A stretch of 64,000 nt of DNA. Source: Propionivibrio sp. GTDB taxonomy: Bacteria; Pseudomonadota; Gammaproteobacteria; Burkholderiales; Rhodocyclaceae. A program made the position numbers and the translations under genes. The stretch is taken from contig JADJLB010000002.1 in the NCBI GenBank assembly GCA_016705685.1, forward strand, positions 549,690-613,689. The letters run 5' to 3'. The notes beneath the pieces are model-generated. The model was not told the DNA's origin. It did not search any database and saw nothing but the letters and a program-made list of their open reading frames with translations. Shown here piece after piece: positions 27,670 to 36,945 of this stretch. Position 1 is the first letter of the stretch, and each line of letters starts with the position of its first letter.

Positions 27670-29901
27670 ATGAACGATAGATCAAACCCGGAAATGAGGG
27701 CCGGCAACGCCAGGCCAAAGACGGTGCTGAAGTACGCCGCGTGGTTGAAATTCAGCGGCGTCAGCGTCGATTTCTTCAATCGCGTCGTACGGCGCCTGAT
27801 CTGGCCCAAGGCGGATCTGGTGATTCGACTGTGGCTGGCCGAAATCTTCTTTGTATCCGGCGTACTGAAGCTGACCGCCTGGCATACGGCGCTCGATCTG
27901 GCCACCAACGAATATGCGGTCAGCTGGATGAACCCGGTAAGCGCCGCGTACACCGGCGTCGGCATCGAAGTATTGGGCGGCGTTCTGCTCGCGATCGGGT
28001 TCATGACGCGCTACGCCGCCATCCCGATGCTGATCCTTTCACTGGTCATACAGTTCGCCTATCTGCCCTTCGACAACCAACTGTTTTGGGCCCTGCTGTT
28101 TGCTTGGTACGCGATTCAAGGCGCCGGCCCGCTTTCGATCGATAGTCTGCTCCGGCGCGGCCTGGCGGATAGCGCCTTGCCTCTCGTGCCGTCCATTGTG
28201 CGCGCCTCGGACCGGGTACGCGTTCACCTTGGCCCGATCATCTTGTCGGCGATGCGCCTTTGGCTCGCTTCAACGCTGCTGTTGGCGGTGTGGCCGGGTT
28301 TCCTGGACCAGAACCAACTGGCGGCAGCGGGAATGTGGCTGCCGCTGCAAACCGTCGCCTATATGCCGGTAAGCGTTGCCCTCGTCGGCGGCGTCTTGCT
28401 GCTGATGGGTTTTGCCACGCGTTACGTCAGCATCGCGCTGATTCTCGCGCTGTTTGTCGGGACGATGATCGACCCGCGCCTGAACGATGCGGCTTATTTG
28501 TTGATGTTCTTCGTGATCTTCATCGTCCATGGTGCGGGAGCGATCTCGGTCGATCATATCGTCGCGCGGCTGTTCGAGAAATTCCTGCCACATCTTCATC
28601 TTTCGGCCGAATCGCTGGCCGCGTTGCCGCGCGTCGTCATCGTCGGCGCGGGCTTTGGCGGCATCAGTTGCGCAGCGGGACTGCGTGGCAACGCTGCTTC
28701 GGTTACCGTGATCGATCAGGCCAATTACCATCTGTTTCAACCGCTGTTGTATCAAGTCGCCACCGCGGCGCTTTCGCCGGGAGACATTGCCGCGCCGGTG
28801 CGCCCCCTGTTTCGCGACTCCTTCAGTACGCGGGTATTGCTTGGCAAGGTCAGCAGCATCGATACAGAAAAGCAAGTTGTGTCCACCGGTGAAAAGGAAA
28901 TACCGTATGACTATCTGGTGCTGGCGACTGGTGCCGCGCACAGCTATTTCGGCAAGGACCAGTGGGCGCCCTATGCGCCGGGCCTGAAACGGATCGAGGA
29001 TGCCACGGACATCCGGCGCCGGATCCTCACCGCTTTTGAGCGCGCTGAAGCCGCCGAAGACAGTGTGGCACGCGAATCGTTGCTGACCTTTCTGATCGTT
29101 GGCGGCGGGCCGACGGGCGTCGAACTCGCCGGAGCAATCGCCGAACTGGCCCGTTTCGGGATGGAAAAGGAATTCCGCAATTTTGACCCGGCCCATGCGC
29201 GCGTGATCCTCGTGCAATCTGCGCCGCGACTGCTGCCTGCGTTCCCGGAAAAGCTGGCCGCCATTGCGCAACGCTCGCTCGAACAACTGGGTGTTGACGT
29301 GAGAATCGGTAGCCGTGTCGAACACATCGATGCTGATGGTGTAACGGTAAGCGGCGAACGCATTCCTGCCAAGACCGTTTTGTGGGCGGCGGGCGTCACC
29401 GCCTCGCCAGCGGCGAAATGGTTGCAAGTCGAAGCGGACAATGCCGGCCGCGTGATAGTCGGGCCCGATCTGAGCGTGCCGGGTCTGCCCAATGTCTATG
29501 CCATTGGCGACACCGCTGCCAGCAATGCGTGGAATGGGCAGGGCGTTCCAGGATTGGCGCCTGCGGCCAAGCAAGGCGGTGCCTATGTCGCGCGACACAT
29601 TCGCGCGAGGATCGCCGGCAAGACAACGCCGCCACCCTTTGCCTACCGCCACCTCGGCAGCCTCGCCACCATTGGCCGAAAAGCTGCGGTCGCCGATTTT
29701 GGCTTCTTGCGGCTATGGGGTGCCCCGGCGTGGTGGTTGTGGGGCTTCGTCCATGTCGGCTTCCTGGTCGGATTGCGCAATCGTCTGAGCACCATGGTCA
29801 ATTGGTTCTGGACCTACCTGACCTTTGGTGGCGGCATTCGCCTGATTACCGGCAGCGATACGCTGCCCGTGGCGGAAAAGGCGGTGAAGCCGTCGGCGTG
29901 A
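27670..29901 (+). CDS. DoxX-DoxX-NADH dehydrogenase type II fusion
   Basis: The protein has 743 residues; ATG 27670 follows GGAG. Two consecutive DoxX-like four-helix membrane modules (about 45-155 and 180-300) are fused to a flavin-dependent NAD(P)H dehydrogenase of the NDH-2 type. The latter has FAD motif VIVGAGFGGISCA (about residue 320), YHLFQPLLYQVATAALSP and NAD motif LIVGGGPTGVELAG (about 470). The enzyme part should pass electrons from NAD(P)H to quinone without proton pumping, and the DoxX modules may anchor it. A sigma54-type promoter lies just upstream. Confidence 0.88.
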   Translation: MNDRSNPEMRAGNARPKTVLKYAAWLKFSGVSVDFFNRVVRRLIWPKADLVIRLWLAEIFFVSGVLKLTAWHTALDLATNEYAVSWMNPVSAAYTGVGIEVLGGVLLAIGFMTRYAAIPMLILSLVIQFAYLPFDNQLFWALLFAWYAIQGAGPLSIDSLLRRGLADSALPLVPSIVRASDRVRVHLGPIILSAMRLWLASTLLLAVWPGFLDQNQLAAAGMWLPLQTVAYMPVSVALVGGVLLLMGFATRYVSIALILALFVGTMIDPRLNDAAYLLMFFVIFIVHGAGAISVDHIVARLFEKFLPHLHLSAESLAALPRVVIVGAGFGGISCAAGLRGNAASVTVIDQANYHLFQPLLYQVATAALSPGDIAAPVRPLFRDSFSTRVLLGKVSSIDTEKQVVSTGEKEIPYDYLVLATGAAHSYFGKDQWAPYAPGLKRIEDATDIRRRILTAFERAEAAEDSVARESLLTFLIVGGGPTGVELAGAIAELARFGMEKEFRNFDPAHARVILVQSAPRLLPAFPEKLAAIAQRSLEQLGVDVRIGSRVEHIDADGVTVSGERIPAKTVLWAAGVTASPAAKWLQVEADNAGRVIVGPDLSVPGLPNVYAIGDTAASNAWNGQGVPGLAPAAKQGGAYVARHIRARIAGKTTPPPFAYRHLGSLATIGRKAAVADFGFLRLWGAPAWWLWGFVHVGFLVGLRNRLSTMVNWFWTYLTFGGGIRLITGSDTLPVAEKAVKPSA

Positions 29902-30008
29902 CGGAACGGCGACAACGCAGCTGCTATTATTGATATTTCCATAACTCATGACAACCGTTAATCATCTGAAACGTTGTATCTCCAAGAGCGATATTGGAGA
30001 ATGTTGTC

Positions 30009-30650
30009 ATGGCACAAAAGCGGTTGAGCGAAGCAAAGAAGCGATTGAAGGCAGGACGGATGCTGCTCGCGGGCAAAGGCTGTGCAGACGTGGCCAAGGC
30101 CGTGGGCGTGGCACGACAAACGGTATAACGTGGAAAGGGCTGCTCGATGAAGGCGGCATCGATGCCCTGCGCGCCGTGCCAGAACGAGGCCGCCCGGCCC
30201 AACTCGATGAACAGCAGTTGGCGGCGGTACGAGCAACGCTCCTGCGCAGTCCGACCGAGTACGGATTTGGCACCGAGTTATGGACACTCAAGCGCGTGGG
30301 CGCCGTCATCGAACGTCTGCATGGCGTGCGCTTCGGACAAACACAGGTCTGGCGAATTCTGGGGTCACTGGGCTTCAGTCCGCAGAAGCCTGAGAGGCGC
30401 GCCATCGAACGCAACGAAGACGCCGTACGCAATTGGAAGCGCCGTACTTGGCCCAGTCTTAAAAAAAGCCCAGCGAGACGGTCGGCTGATCGTTTTTGTC
30501 GACGAGTCCGGCATCAGCGAGCGCCCAACCCGAGTGCGGACTTGGGCACCCAAGGGGCAAACACCGATTATTCAGTTTCATTTCAACTGGACCCACGTTT
30601 CGGTTATTGCCGGAATCACGCGAACCAACTGTTTGTTTCGTTTGCACGAG
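30009..30650 (+). pseudogene. IS630-family transposase remnant with two frameshifts
   Basis: Start MAQKRLSEAKKR with a helix-turn-helix region ending VGVARQTV; the frame then stops at a TAA, and the reading resumes in the next frame (WKGLLDEGGIDAL to LKK). At a run of seven A (about 30462) the frame changes again to AQRDGRLIVFVDESG, which contains the second catalytic Asp region of the DDE domain (FVDESG). The gene then ends abruptly at 30650, where an IS21-type end begins, so the last catalytic Glu is missing. The left inverted repeat should lie in 29902-30008; a CTCCAA/TTGGAG hairpin at about 29980-29999 is visible there. Confidence 0.8.
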
Positions 30651-31022
30651 TGTTGACGCTGACCGAATAGTGACCCAGCAATAGGCGAAATGCTGACGTA
30701 AAACTGACCCAGGTGTTCCACTAGTTCCGCCTAATTTTTAGGCGGGAGATAAAAGGTGATCACCATGGAAATGATAGGCAAGATTCGACGGATGTATTTC
30801 CGCGACAAGCAGTCGCTGCACGAAATCACAAAGCGCACGGGGTTGTCGCGCAACACGATCCGCAAATGGGTGAGAGCCCAAGGAAGCTGCCCCACCGACT
30901 TACCTCAGGGTTCCGGGACCAAGCCGACTCACGCGGTTCCACGGAGTCATTGAGCAGGCGCTCAAAGCCGATTCGCACCGCGCCAAACAGAACCGGCGCA
31001 CTGCCAAGGATTTATTGGCGCA
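30651..31022 (+). mobile_element. IS21-family remnant with truncated istA
   Basis: The left end begins TGTTGACGCTGACCGAATAG, typical of IS21 ends, directly inside the IS630 gene. An IstA N-terminus follows at about 30765 (MEMIGKIRRMYFRDK, SLHEITKRTGLSRNTIRKWV, a helix-turn-helix). After KWVRA the frame is shifted and continues as AAPPTYLRVPGPSRL and then KADSHRAKQNRRTAKDL to about 31022, where similarity ends. The rest of istA, istB and the right end are gone. The right boundary overlaps the 3' end of the EF-hand gene. Confidence 0.75.
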
Positions 31023-31267
31023 AAAGCGGCAGGGAAGGCTTTCATGACGTCCTTCATGGTCGCCTGGCCCTTTTTATCAGCGGCCATCTTGTCGAACACC
31101 TTCGATTGGTAGGCGAGGTACTCGTCCTTCTCGATCATGCCGTTCTTGTTGGTGTCCATCATTTTCATCATGTCGTCGGATTTGTCGGCAAAGGCAGGGG
31201 TGGCAACCATGCCGCCGGCCAGGGCCATGGAAAGTGCGAGGATTGAAGCAAATTTACTTCTGTTCAT
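30962..31267 (-). CDS. Small exported EF-hand protein, C-terminus altered by an IS remnant
   Basis: The protein has 101 residues. Start ATG 31267 follows AAGGAG. A signal peptide (about residues 1-27, ending PAFA) precedes an EF-hand with the canonical loop DTNKNGMIEKDE, which should bind Ca2+, and a second degenerate helix pair. The codons from about 31022 down to the stop at 30962 lie within IS21 remnant sequence on the opposite strand, so the native C-terminus is probably lost and replaced by about 20 foreign residues. Two FixJ-like boxes lie upstream. Confidence 0.75.
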   Translation of the reverse strand: MNRSKFASILALSMALAGGMVATPAFADKSDDMMKMMDTNKNGMIEKDEYLAYQSKVFDKMAADKKGQATMKDVMKAFPAAFAPINPWQCAGSVWRGANRL

Positions 31268-31401
31268 GGTGATTCTCCTTAAAGTAGTGAAGTGGTTGCC
31301 AGTCGGCTGACTGGTTGTTTGTCGGGTAGGGTGCCTTGTCCGCAACTCTTATCCGATGTGGTTACTTTAGGCCTTCGACATGGCCTTGAATATTCGTACG
31401 G

Positions 31402-31431
31402 CTACTTAATCGGCATGCGTTGACTACGTAC
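31402..31431 (-). promoter_or_regulatory. Two FixJ-type binding-site candidates
   Basis: On the minus strand GTACGTAG (31424-31431) matches the class I FixJ consensus GTAMGTAG fully, and TTAAGTAG (31402-31409) matches in 7 of 8. They start 22 bp apart, about two helical turns. They lie between the fixJ-like regulator gene and the EF-hand gene, about 135-165 bp upstream of the latter. Confidence 0.4.
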
Positions 31432-31451
31432 ACGTGTCGGCACGACGGCGG

Positions 31452-32093
31452 CTAGACCAGCTCTTCGTCCATCACGATGCCGGCGCGCAGCGCAAGGCTA
31501 ACAAGTTCGGCGACCGAACCGGCCTGCATCTTCTGCATCACACGTGCCCGATGAGCCTCCACCGTCCTCGGGCTGAGGTCGAGATCACGCGCGATCTGTT
31601 TGTTCGACTGGCCCGCGACGATTTGCTTCAGCACAGCCAGTTCGCGTGACGTGATCTGCGCTACGCGCGCGGCCATGTCGCCGCTAAGCGCCTGCGTCCA
31701 GCCGCTGACAGGCGGCCGGTTGATCGTCGAATTCACTGCGTCGAGCAGATCTTGGTCGTTGAACGGCTTCTCGACAAAGTCGCTGGCGCCCGCCTTCAGT
31801 GCGCGCACCGCCAGCTTGACGTCGCCATGCGCGCTGATGACGATAGCCGGCAGGTGGCAACCGCGTTCGCGCAGGGCCTCGATCAGATCGATTCCGCTCA
31901 TCATCGGCATGCGCAAATCGGTGATCAGGCACCCGCTGTCTAGTTCGTCGGCTCCAGACAGTGCGGCGCTCGCATTCTCGAACTCGACCACCTTCATGCC
32001 GACAGACTGAAACAGCAATCGCAGCGCATCGCGCACGCTTGGTTCGTCGTCGACGACGTAGACGACCGGCGTTCTTGCGGGCGTCTCAAGCAT
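31452..32093 (-). CDS. FixJ/NarL-type response regulator
   Basis: The protein has 213 residues from ATG 32093 (MLETPARTPVVYVVDDE). The receiver domain has the acidic pair DDE, phospho-acceptor Asp in LITDLRMPMMSG and the conserved Lys in VEKPF. The C-terminal LuxR-type helix-turn-helix reads LAVLKQIVAGQSNKQIARDL and SPRTVEAHRARVMQKM. It overlaps the 3' end of the kinase gene by 8 bp (ATGCTTGA), so the pair is translationally coupled. The sequence is of the FixJ/TodT/StyR subfamily. Confidence 0.92.
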   Translation of the reverse strand: MLETPARTPVVYVVDDEPSVRDALRLLFQSVGMKVVEFENASAALSGADELDSGCLITDLRMPMMSGIDLIEALRERGCHLPAIVISAHGDVKLAVRALKAGASDFVEKPFNDQDLLDAVNSTINRPPVSGWTQALSGDMAARVAQITSRELAVLKQIVAGQSNKQIARDLDLSPRTVEAHRARVMQKMQAGSVAELVSLALRAGIVMDEELV

Positions 32094-34116
32094 CCCGGAA
32101 CTCCTTGAGGGTGAAAGTGAATGTCGCACCACGGCCAGGCTCGGCGGCGCCATGCAGTTGGCCGTCGTGATCCTCGATGATCGATCGACACAACGCCAAC
32201 CCGATACCGATGCCGTCCGGCTTGCTGGTGTAGAACGGATCGAATATTTTTGCCAGCTCGGCTGGAGCGAAACCGGGCCCCGAATCGATGACCGCGAACG
32301 CAACGCCATCGGGCGGGGCGCTGACACTTTTCAGGGTAATGAGTCTGGTCGCCGACCCGGCCTCGCCGATGGCTTCGGCAGCGTTGCGCACGAGATTCAG
32401 CAAGACCTGCTGAATTTGCACCGGGTCGACAAGAACCTTGCAACCGTTAGCGCACAGATCGGTACGCAATTCGACGCCATGCTGGCGGACCTCCGGTTCG
32501 GCGAGTTGGGCGACTTCGCTGACCAGAAGGTCCGCCACCTGTGGCACGCGCTCGGACTTCCTGTCTTGGACGAAGCCGCGAATCCGCCGGACGATTTCCG
32601 ATCCGCGACGCGCTTCGCGTTCGGCGCCATCAATGGCCTCGCGGGCCGGACCGATGGCGCCTGAGCCAGCCGACAGGAAGCGCCTTGCCGCTTGCGCATA
32701 GCTGGTGATCGCGGTCAGCGGCTGGGAGATCTCGTGGGCGAACGCGATCGCCATTTCGTCCATCGACTGCACGCGATTGGTGTGCGCGATCTGCTGCAGT
32801 CGCAAGCGGGAGAGCTCCGCAGCCCGGCGCGATTCGGTAATGTCGGCGACGACGGCCATGATTCTCGCCGGCTGTCCTTCGGAGCCGGCTAAACGGCGAG
32901 GTGCCACCGATGCCAGCATGGTTCCTTCGCCCGCGCGCTCCAGCGCGACCTCAATCTGGACGTCCTGTCCGCGTTCGGTATCGGACAACGCCTGCTCAAG
33001 GCGAAGACGATCCGCGGTGGCAACCAACTGAGTGAAGGGGCGACCAATCAGGTCTTGGCGTTGCCAGCCTGACAGCGCGCAGAAGCGATCTGAAACGAAG
33101 GCAAGGCGGCGCATACCGTCGAGTGTAATGACCCCTTCCCGCATCTGCTCGATCAGCATTCGGTGTGCTAGTTCGCTTTCCTCGACGCGTTGTGCCGATG
33201 CAGAGCGTTCGCGAGCGGCCGCCGCGAGCAACAGCGCCGTGACAGTGGCGACCATGAGAAAGAGGCTCAAGGAATACAGCGCCTCGATCTGATTGCTGAT
33301 GATGAACGGGCCACTGGCGCGCCAGGCCGCCCAGGTGGCGAAGATAGCTGTCAGCAGCATCACGTCGGACGTCTCGCGGGGACCGAAGCGCAATGCGGCC
33401 CACAGAACGACGACGAACACGGCATAGAGAAGCGCCGACGCCGGACCGCTTGGAGTCGCCGTGAAGGCAGCGGCGTTGAGCAGCACGGCCGCCAGTAGCA
33501 GCAGATAGAACTCGGCAGATGGCTTCAGAAGCGGTCTTTCGGCCGTCCATGAAAGAATGACCGGCGCCACCAGCAGCACGCCAAGGCCGTGTCCCAGCAG
33601 GCCAACGAGAACGGTTTGCGCATTCGGTGCAGGCGTTGGCCCGGCGCCGTCCATGACCGCAGTCAACAACATCCGAGGAATCATACAAAGCATGGTCGCG
33701 GGCAGGACGCCGGCAATGACAAAGGCAGTCACATCCTTGATGCGCCTCAGCCGCGGGTCGAATCTGGCGATACGCGTAAGCAGGTACCAAGCGACCAGCG
33801 CTTCGCCGACGGCGCCAGTGGCCAGTAGTAAGGCGTGGCCGGTCGGCAAGCCGGTATTCAGGCCGACGAGAAAATCGCTAAAAAAAATCGCCAGTGAAAC
33901 CGAAGGGCCAAACAGCAGCATGGTGGCTACGGAAAGGCCTGCGGCCGGCCAGATACCAGCGACTCCATTGCCGATCGGAAAGACGGCAAAGGCAAGCATG
34001 CCAGCGCCATAATACGCAGCTGCCGTAAGAAGATGTACCAGCAAGCGGGTGGGCAACGCCAGCGAAATGGATGGATTGTAGTAGCCGGCGCCCAGTTGTA
34101 CGGACTGCTCACTCAT
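32086..34116 (-). CDS. MASE1-PAS sensor histidine kinase (FixL subfamily)
   Basis: The protein has 676 residues. The N-terminal half is a multi-helix membrane sensor with MASE1 features (GNGVAGIWPAAGLSVATML). A PAS domain (about 315-435) and the FixL-type H box AFAHEISQPLTAITSYAQA follow, then HATPase with NLVRNAAEAIGEAG, DSGPGFAP and GIGIGLALCRSI. It phosphorylates the regulator encoded immediately downstream. No heme-PAS histidine context was recognised, so oxygen sensing is not implied; the MASE1 ligand is unknown. Confidence 0.9.
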   Translation of the reverse strand: MSEQSVQLGAGYYNPSISLALPTRLLVHLLTAAAYYGAGMLAFAVFPIGNGVAGIWPAAGLSVATMLLFGPSVSLAIFFSDFLVGLNTGLPTGHALLLATGAVGEALVAWYLLTRIARFDPRLRRIKDVTAFVIAGVLPATMLCMIPRMLLTAVMDGAGPTPAPNAQTVLVGLLGHGLGVLLVAPVILSWTAERPLLKPSAEFYLLLLAAVLLNAAAFTATPSGPASALLYAVFVVVLWAALRFGPRETSDVMLLTAIFATWAAWRASGPFIISNQIEALYSLSLFLMVATVTALLLAAAARERSASAQRVEESELAHRMLIEQMREGVITLDGMRRLAFVSDRFCALSGWQRQDLIGRPFTQLVATADRLRLEQALSDTERGQDVQIEVALERAGEGTMLASVAPRRLAGSEGQPARIMAVVADITESRRAAELSRLRLQQIAHTNRVQSMDEMAIAFAHEISQPLTAITSYAQAARRFLSAGSGAIGPAREAIDGAEREARRGSEIVRRIRGFVQDRKSERVPQVADLLVSEVAQLAEPEVRQHGVELRTDLCANGCKVLVDPVQIQQVLLNLVRNAAEAIGEAGSATRLITLKSVSAPPDGVAFAVIDSGPGFAPAELAKIFDPFYTSKPDGIGIGLALCRSIIEDHDGQLHGAAEPGRGATFTFTLKEFRDA

Positions 34117-34402
34117 CGCGGCCTGTTCCGTGTGCGAAGGTTGTGGCCGAGTCGCCCGAGCGCGCGTGGTGCGCGGAAAGCACGCCGCAACTCGGCAAAT
34201 TGCAACGCTTGCCGCTACGCGCGACGGAGCACCACAATTGGCGAAGAACCGGAATCAAAATCATCAAAATTCGGCGATGCGACATTGGCTAACTCTCGGT
34301 GGCAATATGGGTCAATGAAGAGCATTGAAAGGTTCAGATCGGGTTGGATACCAATCAATCGGCGTCCTTGCCTGCGCCGGCGCCATCGGCAAGCCGGCCC
34401 GC

Positions 34403-35416
34403 TTAGGGTTGTTCAAGCAGTGCCGCATGCCCGTCCGGGTCGCGGATCATCAGGCCAGTCCGTTGCGGGTTGCTGCCAAAGCGAATCGTTCCTGGAGAGA
34501 TGTGATCGTAATGCTGCTGCCGGGCGGCGCTTTCAGCAGCATTGACGTCGGCCCGCATGTTGATATGCCAGCTCCAAAGATCGTTGCTATGCGTATCGAC
34601 GGGTGCGGGTCTTCCCGTGCGCGGCGCAATGTATTCGAGCAGTTCGACGCCGGGCCCGGAGGCGGCACGAAGTGCGGTGATGCGCAGACGCGCGCCGAAG
34701 ACGTTGTTCAGGCGTTCCTGCTCGACGCCGTAGTTTTCGCTGTTGCCCGCGACGCGCAAGCCGAGGGTATCGCGGTAGTAACGCAGGCTGGCATCGGTAT
34801 TGGCGACGACGATGGCGGTGTGGTCGATGCCGAGGAACAGCTGGTCGGTTTTGCGCTGCCATTTGGTGTCGCCTTTGCCGGCGGGGAAGTGCAGCACTTC
34901 AAGGGCATGTCCGTCGGGATCGCGGAAATAGAAAGCCGAAATGCCTCCTGCATTGGGGTTCCATTGCGGCAGCAGTTGCGGGCCGGTTGAGGCGTGTTGC
35001 ACCTGATGCTCGCGCAACCAGGCGTAGGCTCGGCCCATATCCGAGACGATAATCGCGACATGCTGAAACCAGCCGTCGTTGCTTTTCGAATCGACCGGAA
35101 CGGGGCGGCCGGGCGGGGCGATAAATTGCTCGAGTTGCAGGGTTTCGTCGCCGAGCCTTAGCTTGACGATGCGGATGCGCGCGCCGAATACGCCGTAGAG
35201 ATGTTCGTAATCGTCGCCGCTAACCTCGCTGTCGGAAACCGGTTCAAAGTTCAACACGTCGCGATAGAACGCCAGGCTGCGGTTCATGTCGCTGACCGTC
35301 ATCGCGATGGAATCGACAGCGTGGATGATCGGCTCGCTGGCCGCAGCCAGCCCGGTGTAGAGCAGAACCGCGATGGCCAAGGCGGCACGCAATTGGATCT
35401 TTAGAAAAGCCTTCAT
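34403..35416 (-). CDS. Exported protein with two VOC (glyoxalase-fold) domains
   Basis: The protein has 337 residues. A signal peptide (about 1-26, ending LAAA) is followed by two vicinal-oxygen-chelate domains, at about 32-175 (AMTVSDMNRSLAFYRDVLNF to FYFRDPDGHALEVLHF) and 195-337 (IDHTAIVVANTDASLRYYRD to IRDPDGHAALL). Each keeps the His and Glu positions that bind metal in the family. A periplasmic location is unusual for VOC enzymes. It is the last gene of the five-gene minus-strand operon that starts at 41331. The reaction is unknown. Confidence 0.82.
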   Translation of the reverse strand: MKAFLKIQLRAALAIAVLLYTGLAAASEPIIHAVDSIAMTVSDMNRSLAFYRDVLNFEPVSDSEVSGDDYEHLYGVFGARIRIVKLRLGDETLQLEQFIAPPGRPVPVDSKSNDGWFQHVAIIVSDMGRAYAWLREHQVQHASTGPQLLPQWNPNAGGISAFYFRDPDGHALEVLHFPAGKGDTKWQRKTDQLFLGIDHTAIVVANTDASLRYYRDTLGLRVAGNSENYGVEQERLNNVFGARLRITALRAASGPGVELLEYIAPRTGRPAPVDTHSNDLWSWHINMRADVNAAESAARQQHYDHISPGTIRFGSNPQRTGLMIRDPDGHAALLEQP

Positions 35417-35446
35417 GTTGTTGCCTCCATTGGATCGGGCATCGAA

Positions 35447-36931
35447 TCATATGGTGAGGGCATCGCAGGATGCGCTGGCATGGCTGACCAATTGTTCGGC
35501 CAGATGTCTTGAAACGCGCAGGCTCCAGGCGTAAATCGTCAATGATGGATTGACGCGGCTGGAACGCGGCAGGATGCTGCCATCGACGACGTAAAGCGAT
35601 TTCAGCCCATGCACCTGTCCCTGTGCATCCACAACCGAGCTGGCCGGATCGTTGCCGGTCGTCAGCGTGCCGCTGACGTGCGCCGTCCCTCCCAAGCCGA
35701 TGCGCTCCGAGAAGGCTAGCAGTCCGCTGCGTGCAAGGCTGTTGCGGAAGCGTCGAACCAATTGCTCATGCTCCAGCACCGAAGCCGGAGTGCGCGCGGC
35801 GTCGTAATCCAGGATCGGCGGTTCTCGGTCGGATGCGGCCAATACGCGATTCTCGGGGTGCGCGCCGTCCTCGGTTTGCAGAAAGAAGCCGTAGGCGCGG
35901 GCGCCAATCTGACGGGCCAGGAAGCGAGGTACGGCCTTGGGGATGAGCGTGCTGATCAGTTCGCCATCGAAGCCCAGTGGCTGCACGCTGCTATGCGGCA
36001 AACCCGGGTCGAGAAAGAGCGTTGTCTTGCGAATCAGATCGGTCTTTTTCGTAAGCGAGATAGCGACCATCGCCGTCAGCAAATGCAGTTTGAGATGGCG
36101 GCCGACGCTGGCATAGCACGGGAGCAGCGCCGTCAATCCCTGGTTTTCGATGAACTGCTGGAGAAGTCGGGGCGAATGCAGGGCGCCGGCCGCCAGGAGC
36201 ACCGAACGACCGTGGCATGTCGTGCCATCCGTGAGTTGCACGCCGCAAATGCGTGCAGGGTCACGCCCTTCCGCGACCAGCTTGGTGACAGCGACGCCGG
36301 TCATCACCTGGAGATTTGGCAATGCGCGGACCGGCGACAGGAATGCCGTTTCGGCGTCCCCTTTAAGATTTCCCGGCGAGGCAAATCCGTCGAAATGCCG
36401 CGCCTCGGCGTCATTATCCAGAATGGATTTGGACAACCCGAGCGGCAATGGTTCGCTTACCCAGTTCGGCGTGTGCTTCGCCAGACGGGAGACGATCGCC
36501 TGCAGATCGGGTTCGCAGGCAAAGTGGCGCACGCCAAGCATTGCCTCGGCCTGCTCGTAGTACGGCGCCAGGTCATCGTAATCGATAGGCCAGGCCGGGC
36601 ACCGATGCGCCGGGTCTGCCGCGAATTCATGACGCCCGTAACGCAACAGTGCCGCACCGTACCATTTGGTCTTGCCGCCGAGGTTGAAATACTCTTCGGG
36701 CCTGATTTGGTGTCCGTGGCCGTCTAGCCAGTCTTCCCGGCTCTTGAAGCTTCCGTCATGTACGACTTTCTGGACGTCGAGCGTGCTGGCATCGCGCGGC
36801 AGGACTTGCCCTTTTTCGATGAGCGCGACACGCAGGCCGGCGCGCGCAAGATTGTAAGCTGCGGCACAGCCACCTGCGCCGGAACCGACGATGATTGCGT
36901 CGTAAGGATCGTGGATTTGCGGAGTATTCAT
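35447..36931 (-). CDS. GMC-family FAD oxidoreductase
   Basis: The protein has 494 residues from ATG 36931 (MNTPQIHDPYDAIIVG). The FAD-binding motif VGSGAGGCAAAYNLARAG is N-terminal, a middle region contains NLGGKTKWYGAALLR, and the C-terminal part has HVSGTL, SLYVVDGSILPRSSRVNPSLT, the usual GMC ending with the catalytic His/Asn area. Relatives oxidise sugars, sugar alcohols or choline-like alcohols. No signal peptide is seen. Position in an operon with an SDR and a glucosidase suggests a carbohydrate or polyol substrate (inference). Confidence 0.88.
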   Translation of the reverse strand: MNTPQIHDPYDAIIVGSGAGGCAAAYNLARAGLRVALIEKGQVLPRDASTLDVQKVVHDGSFKSREDWLDGHGHQIRPEEYFNLGGKTKWYGAALLRYGRHEFAADPAHRCPAWPIDYDDLAPYYEQAEAMLGVRHFACEPDLQAIVSRLAKHTPNWVSEPLPLGLSKSILDNDAEARHFDGFASPGNLKGDAETAFLSPVRALPNLQVMTGVAVTKLVAEGRDPARICGVQLTDGTTCHGRSVLLAAGALHSPRLLQQFIENQGLTALLPCYASVGRHLKLHLLTAMVAISLTKKTDLIRKTTLFLDPGLPHSSVQPLGFDGELISTLIPKAVPRFLARQIGARAYGFFLQTEDGAHPENRVLAASDREPPILDYDAARTPASVLEHEQLVRRFRNSLARSGLLAFSERIGLGGTAHVSGTLTTGNDPASSVVDAQGQVHGLKSLYVVDGSILPRSSRVNPSLTIYAWSLRVSRHLAEQLVSHASASCDALTI

Positions 36932-36945
36932 CGTATGCTTTCTGA

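Noticed and set aside
30455-30470. Programmed frameshift at the A7 run in the IS630 transposase
   Set aside because: The continuing frame needs +1 (or -2), not the usual -1 shift, and another frameshift upstream already breaks the gene.
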